Below are positions 1-8,000 of a stretch of DNA of 11,183 nt, piece after piece. Within the stretch, counting starts at the first letter, position 1; each line of letters opens with the position of its first letter. The position numbers and the translations under genes were made by a program. The notes under the pieces are model-generated. The model had not been told where the DNA came from. It did no database searches and was given only the letters and a program-made list of their open reading frames with translations. This stretch comes from Bacteroidales bacterium UBA1266 (lineage in GTDB: Bacteria > Bacteroidota > Bacteroidia > Bacteroidales > WCHB1-69), in assembly GCA_002308135.1 (NCBI GenBank), contig DBVK01000017.1, positions 2,973-14,155 on the forward strand, read 5' to 3'.

Positions 1-1
1 C

Positions 2-3000
2 AAAGACGTGGTGTGGGTTTTCAATGAGGCGGAAGGCCAGATTGAAGTCCGGGACACCCACCACTGCAACCCCGGAGCTACCATCTATTTCATTAACCGC
101 ACACCTTTTGACAGCGCCAACGACCTCGGTAAAGGAAGCACCGTATGGAATTTCGGCGACAACGCCAACCAGCAGGGCGATTCCGTCACCCACGTGTACA
201 ACGGATTCGGACACTGGGTGGCTACCGCATACATCACCACGCCCTATGGTTGCGTGCTCAAACCCGTGACCCAGGATATCAACATCTATCCTATTCGTGC
301 AGTGGGTGAGATGCTGAATCCGGCTCCGCCCATGCCTCCCGGAGGCTGTGTGCCGCATTCCGTGGCCGTGTACTCCAACCCGGACTCCCTGGTCACTTCC
401 TCCCCCATCACCAACCACGCGTGGATATGGGGTGACGGCACCGACACCACGGATTCCAAAGACACCATCATCGGACAGCATACCTATAAAGATACCGGTG
501 TGTTCCAAGTCATCCTGAGAATCACCAACGAACAAGGCTGTACATTTGACATTCCCGTACAGAACATCCCGGTTGGCATGCCGCCGCTCAATGTATGGGA
601 ATTCGACGATCCGGGAACCAAGTGTATCAACGACTTCTTCATCAACGTGAAAGCTTTGGATTCCATGTGTCTGGACTCTGTGTTCCGAGGAGGGAAATTC
701 GTAGGGTTTGACACCGTCCCCTGCGCGGGCTGTTACGCCAATTCGTGGAGCTGGCTGGATCCCATGGGAAATCCCATCGGAAGCGGCAAGCAGACCACTT
801 TGAGCGGAAAATCTTTCGGATCGGTCGGACCGGTGGCATGGTCCTTGTCCCCCAGCCACAACCAATGTACGGGAACAGGCCCTGACACCAGCAACATCGG
901 TTATATCTGCCCGCCTGCCGCAAAGATCACCTATCCCATGAAGAACCCAATGACCCAACAGGATCCGTACTATTGCGACTATCCCACCATCACGTGTGTG
1001 GACGGCACGCAGGGTGCCTGCGGTTGGCTATGGCATTTCGGCAACGACAGCATGAGCACCAACGGCGTGTGGTGGGAAGGCGACACCAGCCACCAGCAGA
1101 ACCCCACCTTTGCCTACACTAAGGGGCCGTATCTCTACAGGGCATATCCCATCAAAGGACATGAGAGTGTCAGCGCCAACAACACCAGCGTGACCATCCG
1201 CCTGTGGGTATACAATAACGACACCGACTCCACCAGCGCAAACTTCAACCCTTGCGGATACTGTGAGGACTCTGCGCAACAGCTCATCTTCATTTCCGTA
1301 TCCGACCCCAAAGTCGTAGCGACCAATACGGACTCCACGACCATGAGCGAATTATGCCAGAAGGACGAAGTGCTGCTTTGGGACTCTTCCGAATGCAACA
1401 CCCAGCTTATCTTCTGGGGCGTCTATATTGTGGACAGCATTAGGAACAGCATGGTTCCGCTGCAAGGCCCCTGCCCGCCTTTCACCCATAAACTGGACAC
1501 CATGCCCAACGGTGAATTCAAAATCACCAACCTGACCCACCCATACCAGCACAAATTCGATGAATGGGGCGTCTATTACATCTATTTAGTGGATACCTGC
1601 CAATTGGGCTGCGGCATGAACGGCGTTTACGTCGGACTGGCCGACACCAAATACGTGAGGGATACCATCACCTATCCCCAGCAGCCTCCGTTTGAAGCGC
1701 GTATAGACACCCTCCGTCTGGTCATCAACCCGAGGAGTATTCCGAATGTCACGGTGCCTCCGAAAGGATGTGCGGGCGATTCCATCCAATTCTTTGACGC
1801 CAGCTACACCGAAGAGCCTTTCGATGAGTTCGAAATCATCAAATACCTGTGGAGCTCCGGCGGACGCACCGACACCGCCAAGGATCCCTATTTTGTCTAC
1901 AACGCGGGAGGAACTTTCGATGTGTCGCTGAAAGTGACAAACGAAAAGAACTGCGACAGCACGAAGGTTTTCCAGAAGAAGATTTCCGTATACGCTGTGA
2001 ACGCCTCCTGGACACTGGCCAACGGGAAATATGAGGCGTGCAACAAAGCGCAGGTGGCGTTCCGAAGCAATGTGAACTCCTACCCCTCTTCCCGCACCCT
2101 CAAATACGAATGGGACTTCAACTACGGTAAAAAACTGTTCCATACGCCCAGACGCAGCAATTCAAGAACTGCGGTCGCCTCCTTCGACGTGGATTCGACC
2201 ATGTTCGTGAAAATCCAGCTGACGGTGACGGATACGGTAACCGGATGCAAGAGCATCTACCTTGACTCCATCCTAATCCGCAAACCCATAGCGGAATTCA
2301 CCTCACCTGAGCACAACGCGGCCTGCCCGGAACTGCAAGTTTCCTATATTGACCAGTCCTACGTGAGCTCTTCATTCGGCAACACCAAAATAGAGAAATG
2401 GGAATGGTTCTTTGAGGATAAGAAAGACACAGCTTACTCCACCTACCAGAACCCGACCCACATCTACACCTATGCCGGCAACTTCGATGTGACACTGGTG
2501 GTCACGGACGACTACGGCTGCACCGACACCAACTACAAGCCGGATTATGTGAACCTGGCCGGCCCTTACGGTGAGCTGACCATGGACACCCTGTCCGGAT
2601 GCGCGCCTTTCGCCGTCCAGTTCAAATTCAATGTGACCAACGCGGACACCTTGAAGCTATATCCCGGTGACGGTAACGTGCGTGTGATTTCCAAGCATTC
2701 CGCTATGCAGATGCCGCTGCGTCACACCTACCAGACAGCCGGACGCTTCATTCCGGTTATACAGCTGATCCAATGGGTCACCTACAAGGATTCCCTCGGA
2801 CAGACACAACGCATCAAGTGTACCCGCGCCTTTGTTAGCGAGGACACCGTATGGGTGATTGACCTGAACCCCTGGTTCGAAATCAAGGATTTGTATTGCC
2901 AGGGCGTACCCATCACGTTCCAAAACGTGACCGACACCATACATGACAATTTGAAGCCTCATGATTTGATTTCGATTGATTCCCTGTACTGGTCCTTCGG

Positions 3001-4024
3001 CAACAACACCTTTGACTCCATCAATTTCCACGGCGTCACCCAGTACGATTCCGCAGGCACCTTCAACGTGAACCTGTGGGCCAGGGCCAAGACCTGCTAC
3101 AAATCCACCACGAGGCAGATTAAAGTCATGGAATTCCCGAACATCTACTTCACGCACGGGGACACCTCCGCTTGCGTCTCCCTGGATGTGGACTTTACCG
3201 CCAACAACCTGAACGGGGAGGAGACACAGTTTGACTGGACATTCAGCGACGGGGTCACCGGAAGCGGAAACCCGATCAAACGCCACTTCGACCTGACCGG
3301 CACCTATCCGTACGAAATGAAGGTCACCTTCTCTCCGGACAATTGCTACAAGACCTATTACGACACCGTCATGATCAATGCCTGGATTCCTCCTGTAGCC
3401 GACTTCTCCGTAGCCGATGAGGCAGGCACGGACCTGACGGATGCAGTCAATGGCATTGCCGCCCGTGCAAACGCCTATTACAAGGACTTGAGCACCGTGA
3501 CTCCCAACAACGGCCAACTGGTCAAATGGTTGTGGGAATTCGGTGACGACAAGAAAGACAGCGTGCTGAGTCCGAAAACCGTGGGCGACATTACCCATGC
3601 CTACACCACCACTTCCGGTTATGTGGATGTGACCCTGACCATTACCGACGAATACGGATGCATGGACACCGTCACCCACAAGATGCTGATTCTGGAAAGC
3701 CTGAAGTTCCCGAATGTATTCTCGCCCAATGAAGACGGCATCAACGATGTGTTCGCTCCCTCGGAGGACGGCGGCTACTTCATCTTCCTGGAGATGATTA
3801 TCTACAACCGTTGGGGTGAAAGGGTATGGAGAAGAGCCTGCGAAGATGTGCAGGGCGGTAACAAGGAATGCCCGAATTACGACGATCCCGACTTCTGGTG
3901 GAACGGCAAGAACGCCATGGGTTCCGATGTGTCCGAAGGCGTGTACTACTGGGTACTGAAAGCCCGTCCTATGTCAGAAAGCGGCGACATCATCCTGAAC
4001 GGAAGCGTCACCCTGGTCCGCTAG
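2..4024 (+). CDS. Large PKD-repeat surface protein with T9SS type B (CHU_C) sorting domain, 5' partial
   Basis: This is the C-terminal 1,340 residues of a secreted giant protein; the frame is open to the left edge, so the true start and signal peptide lie outside. Numbering from the codon at nt 8, PKD-like cores recur near residues 47 (WNFGD), 139 (WIWGDG), 340 (WLWHFGND), 615, 702, 800, 886 (degenerate, YPGDG), 995 (WSFGN), 1077 (WTFSDG) and 1176 (WEFGDD), each followed by a Y/F-x-x-x-G-x-[FY]-x-V strand pair. Residues 1232-1338 form a gliding-motility-associated C-terminal domain (FPNVFSPNEDGINDVF, IYNRWGERV, GVYYW, final GSVTLVR). In this family that domain directs export through the T9SS, and the PKD units build an extracellular stalk; an adhesin or matrix role is inferred. 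Cysteines are numerous and regularly placed. No frameshift is seen. Domain calls are firm; the ligand is unknown. The barrel-like gene follows 73 bp downstream, after a strong terminator. Confidence 0.95.
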   Translation, partial: KDVVWVFNEAEGQIEVRDTHHCNPGATIYFINRTPFDSANDLGKGSTVWNFGDNANQQGDSVTHVYNGFGHWVATAYITTPYGCVLKPVTQDINIYPIRAVGEMLNPAPPMPPGGCVPHSVAVYSNPDSLVTSSPITNHAWIWGDGTDTTDSKDTIIGQHTYKDTGVFQVILRITNEQGCTFDIPVQNIPVGMPPLNVWEFDDPGTKCINDFFINVKALDSMCLDSVFRGGKFVGFDTVPCAGCYANSWSWLDPMGNPIGSGKQTTLSGKSFGSVGPVAWSLSPSHNQCTGTGPDTSNIGYICPPAAKITYPMKNPMTQQDPYYCDYPTITCVDGTQGACGWLWHFGNDSMSTNGVWWEGDTSHQQNPTFAYTKGPYLYRAYPIKGHESVSANNTSVTIRLWVYNNDTDSTSANFNPCGYCEDSAQQLIFISVSDPKVVATNTDSTTMSELCQKDEVLLWDSSECNTQLIFWGVYIVDSIRNSMVPLQGPCPPFTHKLDTMPNGEFKITNLTHPYQHKFDEWGVYYIYLVDTCQLGCGMNGVYVGLADTKYVRDTITYPQQPPFEARIDTLRLVINPRSIPNVTVPPKGCAGDSIQFFDASYTEEPFDEFEIIKYLWSSGGRTDTAKDPYFVYNAGGTFDVSLKVTNEKNCDSTKVFQKKISVYAVNASWTLANGKYEACNKAQVAFRSNVNSYPSSRTLKYEWDFNYGKKLFHTPRRSNSRTAVASFDVDSTMFVKIQLTVTDTVTGCKSIYLDSILIRKPIAEFTSPEHNAACPELQVSYIDQSYVSSSFGNTKIEKWEWFFEDKKDTAYSTYQNPTHIYTYAGNFDVTLVVTDDYGCTDTNYKPDYVNLAGPYGELTMDTLSGCAPFAVQFKFNVTNADTLKLYPGDGNVRVISKHSAMQMPLRHTYQTAGRFIPVIQLIQWVTYKDSLGQTQRIKCTRAFVSEDTVWVIDLNPWFEIKDLYCQGVPITFQNVTDTIHDNLKPHDLISIDSLYWSFGNNTFDSINFHGVTQYDSAGTFNVNLWARAKTCYKSTTRQIKVMEFPNIYFTHGDTSACVSLDVDFTANNLNGEETQFDWTFSDGVTGSGNPIKRHFDLTGTYPYEMKVTFSPDNCYKTYYDTVMINAWIPPVADFSVADEAGTDLTDAVNGIAARANAYYKDLSTVTPNNGQLVKWLWEFGDDKKDSVLSPKTVGDITHAYTTTSGYVDVTLTITDEYGCMDTVTHKMLILESLKFPNVFSPNEDGINDVFAPSEDGGYFIFLEMIIYNRWGERVWRRACEDVQGGNKECPNYDDPDFWWNGKNAMGSDVSEGVYYWVLKARPMSESGDIILNGSVTLVR
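65..3700 (+). repeat. Tandem array of about ten diverged PKD-like domains (protein-level repeat)
   Basis: The repeats are visible in the protein, not as DNA repeats. A typical unit opens with a Cys followed by a short strand such as C-x-P-x-x-V-x-F, carries a W-x-F-G-D/N core, and closes with a strand plus a Y-G-C or N-C motif, with about 60-70 residues between the two cysteines. Units are well formed at residues 114-178, 588-649, 678-747, 773-838, 964-1030 and 1056-1113. They are weaker at 20-82 and 865-938. The last unit, about 1140-1225, lacks the opening Cys. Between about 206 and 587 only one core is recognisable. PKD domains are Ig-like beta sandwiches common in extracellular stalks. 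Confidence 0.85.
3701..4021 (+). other. CHU_C / T9SS type B C-terminal sorting domain (within the PKD protein)
   Basis: This segment encodes the last 107 residues of the PKD protein. The order of motifs is the classic one for the gliding-motility-associated C-terminal domain: FPNVFSPNEDGINDVF, then I-Y-N-R-W-G-E-R-V, a W-W-N-G-K segment, G-V-Y-Y-W-V-L-K-A, and a closing G-S-V-T-L-V-R right before the stop. Two cysteines at residues 1278 and 1288 flank a loop between the RWG and WNG segments and may pair with each other. Type B domains are recognised by the T9SS, and in Flavobacterium they depend on PorP/SprF-like outer-membrane proteins; that dependence is family knowledge, not shown here. 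Confidence 0.95.
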
Positions 4025-4048
4025 GCGGAAACGCACCAACCGAAACAG

Positions 4049-4080
4049 AAACGTCCGATGACTATCGGACGTTTTTGTTT
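4049..4080 (+). terminator. Intrinsic terminator after the PKD protein gene
   Basis: A perfect 11-bp inverted repeat, AAACGTCCGAT (4049-4059) with ATCGGACGTTT (4064-4074), encloses a 4-nt GACT loop. The 3' arm runs into a T-rich tract (TTTTTGTTT, 4072-4080). It begins 25 bp after the stop codon at 4022-4024, as expected for a rho-independent terminator on the plus strand. The A-rich 5' flank gives weaker potential in the other direction. It ends only about 20 bp before the ATG of the next gene, so it must influence whether that gene is co-transcribed. Confidence 0.85.
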
Positions 4081-4097
4081 ATCAATACAAGCAAACC

Positions 4098-4952
4098 ATG
4101 AAACAAAGACTTGGACTTTTCGGCTTCTGCCTGCTTTCCCTCTGCGTGAACGCACAATCCCACAAAGGATTCGATTTCTTTTTCAACGGGGGGATGTATA
4201 AAGGGAACGCCTACCATGCCACCTACTACAATGGCAACAACGACGACATCAATATCGGAAGGGTGCTGGAAAACAAAATCCTGAAAGACCAGATTGACCA
4301 GCTGGTTGCGGAAAAAGCTGGCGTTACCATGGACAGCAAAGGGGTCTATTTGGAGGAACTTCCCCAGAAAATGCATTACGACTGGAGCTTCCAATTCGGC
4401 GCGGGTTTCGCCTATCGCATCACACCCACCCTGGCTTTTACCGCCAGCATTGGCCAAGTGAAGCTGCGTTCCTACGGCACGGCCGTTTTCGGCTACAATA
4501 AAGGCGTGATTGGCAACCAGAGCAAGGATTATCTCAACTACCCCCTCATCGGCAAGGAGAAACGGAATTTTCTGGACATAGGCATACGCTACACGCAAGC
4601 CTCCAAAACATCGTTCAGCTGGTTTTACGAATTCACCCTCCAAGTGAACAGCGTAAAAGTGGAAAACGCGGATCTGGTGGTGGAGGAAACGCCATTTACA
4701 CTGATCGACTACTATGGAGGGGCGAAATACGACCCTACGATTATCCAAACGGTGATAGACCCCATGTTGGGCGGTACAGGTTTTGGCGCTTCCGGCTGCG
4801 TCGGGCTTCAAATGAAGATCAACAATTGGGCATTCCTGGCCCCTTACGTGCATTGCCAATACAGCCGCATCCATTTAGGGGAGCTCAAACACTTGAAACC
4901 CGATTACATCTTAGGGGTAAGGATTGTACTGAAAGACTACGCTTTCGCATAA
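4098..4952 (+). CDS. Signal-peptide protein, probable small outer-membrane beta-barrel
   Basis: A complete protein of 284 residues. Residues 1-19 form a Sec signal peptide (Lys-Gln-Arg start, hydrophobic Leu/Phe core, Val-Asn-Ala before Gln20); an Ala-Gln junction is the usual signal peptidase I site in Bacteroidota, giving an N-terminal Gln. The mature part alternates polar and hydrophobic/aromatic residues in strand-like blocks at about 23-40, 94-131, 158-195, 229-262 and 270-284, compatible with roughly eight beta strands. A helical, charged insertion lies near 53-75, and a second longer loop near 205-228. The start is ATG at 4098 because the signal peptide begins there; no Shine-Dalgarno is visible, only an A-rich leader, which is normal in this phylum. 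It lies downstream of and in the same orientation as a type B T9SS cargo gene, the usual place of a PorP/SprF-like helper, but I do not see the characteristic Asn-Pro-Ala-x-x-Gly start of that family. A generic porin-like fold is the safest call. Confidence 0.7.
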   Translation: MKQRLGLFGFCLLSLCVNAQSHKGFDFFFNGGMYKGNAYHATYYNGNNDDINIGRVLENKILKDQIDQLVAEKAGVTMDSKGVYLEELPQKMHYDWSFQFGAGFAYRITPTLAFTASIGQVKLRSYGTAVFGYNKGVIGNQSKDYLNYPLIGKEKRNFLDIGIRYTQASKTSFSWFYEFTLQVNSVKVENADLVVEETPFTLIDYYGGAKYDPTIIQTVIDPMLGGTGFGASGCVGLQMKINNWAFLAPYVHCQYSRIHLGELKHLKPDYILGVRIVLKDYAFA

Positions 4953-4978
4953 ACACCCCCTCCGCACATTCCTTTGCT

Positions 4979-5012
4979 TAAGCCCTGTCGTCAACAAGGG
5001 TGACTGGGCTTA
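4979..5012. terminator. Imperfect stem-loop between convergent stops, possible shared terminator
   Basis: TAAGCCC (4979-4985) pairs with GGGCTTA (5006-5012). After one T-T mismatch the stem continues with GTC (4987-4989) against GAC (5002-5004), around a loop of about 12 nt. It lies 27 bp after the stop of the barrel-like gene and abuts the sprA TAA stop (complement of 5013-5015). Neither flank has a good T-tract, so termination activity is less certain than for the hairpin at 4049-4080. It is the only candidate terminator for either gene in the 60-bp gap. Confidence 0.5.
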
Positions 5013-8000
5013 TTACAATTGTGAGAAATTGATTTTCAGACTTATTCCAGATTCTATCTTCAAATTCTTATACGCAGAGGACAAGGCTGGCGTATTCAGG
5101 GTATGTTCGTAGAAGGCGGCGATGGAAATTTGCTTTGTCAATTGATACTCAGCGGTAAAATCTATATACAGCAGCTTCTGGCCGGCCGATACCTGGTTGA
5201 GGTCCTCTTCTATCTTGCGCAAAATGGTCTTATTGTCACGCAGGGACACACTGGCGTTCAACACCAGGTCCGCAATGCTCTGCTTGTGCACTCCGGCGAA
5301 ATTATACGTCACTTTCAGGTCTTTGAAACGGTAGCCCACCCCTATTGAAAATTCGTTGTTGGCGTTTTCCGTAATCTGGAAAGCGGCAGTGCTCAACGTC
5401 ACCGTGCGGGATTTTTTCCAAGAGGTCTTGAACTGGAAATTGTTCTGCATCTTCACGTCCACCCCTATGATGGGATTCATGTTCTCGGTCAGGGACAGTT
5501 GTCCGAACTCATACTGGGAGATGAAATTGTTCAACGCATCCCGCATGTTTTGCAGGCTGCCCTCCGATTCGTTGTATGCCAAATTGGTGGCATAGGAACC
5601 CACCTGGTATACACAGGTATAGGCATGGCTCAAGGTCACGTTCTGGAATATCTTATCCAATCCCGGAATACGGGAGATACCCGTGTAGTTCACATTCCAG
5701 TTGGGTAAAGGAATGTTCATGAACGGAGAGGAAAGGGAAATGCTTTTCGCGTCCTTACCCAAATAGGCGGAAAGGAAGGCATAACTCAGCACTTCCTGGT
5801 TGGAGGAGCCGTAACCGTCCGGGAATTCGCCCGAACCGCGCGTATAGTACAACTGCTCGGCTTCACGCCGCTTGGCCAGACGGTCGGCGATAAGCAAACG
5901 GTTGGCCTTGAACTGGGCAAACACCGCATTGGAATAATCCTTCCCGTTTTTCTCGAAGAAGGTGGAAAGCCCTATGGTGGTGATGTTGAAATTACCGCTG
6001 CGCCTTGTCGTATAAGTGCCATATGCGCCTGTCAGGCTGTCATACAAATAATTATACTGGTAGACATTGCTGTACACCCTGCTGCCCGTCACACGGATAC
6101 GGAAATCTTTCATGGGTTCCATGTTGACCTGAAATTGCATGTTGGTGTTTTTGCGCTGCATAAAAGGATCGTTCAGCATGGAAGACGTGGTCAGCCAGCC
6201 GTTCTGCATGGCGACGGGTGAAATGTCCGTCTGGTCGCCGAAGACGAAAAGGAATCCGGGCGCATAGGAGTTTTTGAAAGACATGCCCAAGGCATCCGGC
6301 TCAAACATGAAACCGGGAAGCAGGGTGGAATTGCCTTCGGTATAGGTAAAGGTGACGTTTTTCAACAGCATGGCCAAACGCAGGAAATTGTCCAGAACTT
6401 CTTTCCCTATATTGGGGGGCAGTTTGGGATTGGGCTTCAGGGAATCCTTTTGGGCATTGAGCAGCAATTGTTTCTGCGCTTCCTGCTTCGACTTGAGAAT
6501 GGGTTTGTCCTTCAGACTGCTTCCGAATGTTCCCCTGTTAACCTTCTGCAGATACTTGGATTTGTTATACAAATTAGTGAAATTGGCCGTCAGATTGAAC
6601 TGCTTGCTGTTGGAATTCTCCACCGTATTGCCCACGTAACTGACCGCCGGTGCTGCGGATGTCCAGCCGTATTTTGAGCCGTAACGCACAGAGGAAGTGA
6701 TCCATTGCAATCCAGGAACCTTATTGATGGGCAGCTGGTAAGAGGCATTGAACGTTTGGTTGTACACGTTCATACGCCCCAATGACATCACATTGCTCCA
6801 TATGGAGTCCTTTTTCTCACGGGTGTCTATGCGTCCCTGGGGCTCGTCCACCACGGCCTCCGCTTGCGCGGAGAAAGTCAGTTTCAAGGCCTGCGTCAGA
6901 TCCCAGCCCAATTCGTAATCCCTGGACCATTCAATGTTTTTGGTGAACATAGGATCCGTGATGATGATACCGGAACTGCGGTTACGCAACTTGCTCTCAT
7001 TGTAGGTACGGTACATTTCCGTAGTAAAGGACAAGGTCTTGGGCAGCAAATAGAAATTGAAATCCGTAATCAGCTTCAGGGACTTGCTTTTTGACAGATT
7101 GGCGAAAGGCTTGTAATTCTTCGGATTCGGAGAAAAGGTATATCCCAGAATACCCTTGTGGGTGTGCTGGTCGTCGTATTCGTAGTCCTCGTCGCGGCGA
7201 CGCTCCTGGGTATAGGCGTAGGTGACATAGAAATTCTCTATATCCCAAGGATGCATTTTGCCTTTCCCCTCTCCCCTGTTTTTACGAAAATTGACGATAT
7301 TGAAGTTTTGTCTGGTCACCAAATCCACATTCTGACTGCGTATGGAATCCTTTTCCGCCTGGCTCTTATAGGTTTTCAAATCCTCTTTCAGCTTGACATC
7401 CGGATTGAGGGTGTTGAATTCGGGAGTGGCCGCATTACGGGAATAGTCGTAATGCATAGGGATGCTGACATTCCATTTCTGCGGGAGCAGCTTGCCTATC
7501 TCCAGGTTGGTGGCCACGCTCAAGGCCGTTGTCGTTTCGTCCTGCCGGCCGTATGTGGTTGATTCCAGCGCACCGAAACCGGCGGTGCGTATGCAGGCGG
7601 CAGTGGACACATCCCCCAAATCCGCCAAATCCACCGAAAGGTTACCCCGAGCCGCCCATCCGGAAGACTCGTCAAAATCCCCCAGACGCAACTCGTTCAC
7701 CCATACCTCGGCCGACTTGGGCAGCATGTCATCCTCATCATGCAGGGACTGTTTTCTGGGATTGCGCAAGCCCATCAGTATCACATTGACATCGGCCAGA
7801 TTGGGATTTCCTTTCACGTAAATCATGCGTCCGTCGTCGGGAACGGCATAACGCTGGTTGACCGGATAGGAAGCACCGTTGCGGTTAGCGATGTTACGTT
7901 CCTGCTTGGCGTCTATCAAATGCTGCAAACGGATATAGATATTGTTGTCGGAAGGCCATATTTGGGCGGTGTCCGTGGTAAACCAAGGCGTATAGATCAA

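Noticed and set aside
8..10. GTG at the left edge as a start codon for the PKD protein
   Set aside because: The frame is open upstream (AAA GAC before it), there is no signal peptide after it, and the protein begins mid-domain; it is an internal codon of a truncated gene.
2657..3679. 340-residue minus-strand open frame opposite the PKD gene
   Set aside because: Its Val/Gly/His-rich composition is typical of an antisense shadow of the Thr/Asp-rich repeats; there is no recognisable domain and it lies entirely within a convincing gene.
4074..4097. Bacteroidota-type promoter (TTTG about 19 bp before TAnnTTTG) for the barrel-like gene
   Set aside because: A TTTG is present at 4074-4077 but there is no matching -7 box before the ATG; I cannot support a promoter.
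4098..4157. Lipoprotein signal at Cys16 of the barrel-like protein
   Set aside because: The residue before the Cys is Leu, not Gly/Ala/Ser, and a good Ala-Gln signal peptidase I site follows three residues later.
4062..4874. 270-residue minus-strand open frame opposite the barrel-like gene
   Set aside because: No domain or signal peptide is seen; the plus-strand frame has a clear signal peptide and strand pattern, so the antisense one is a shadow.
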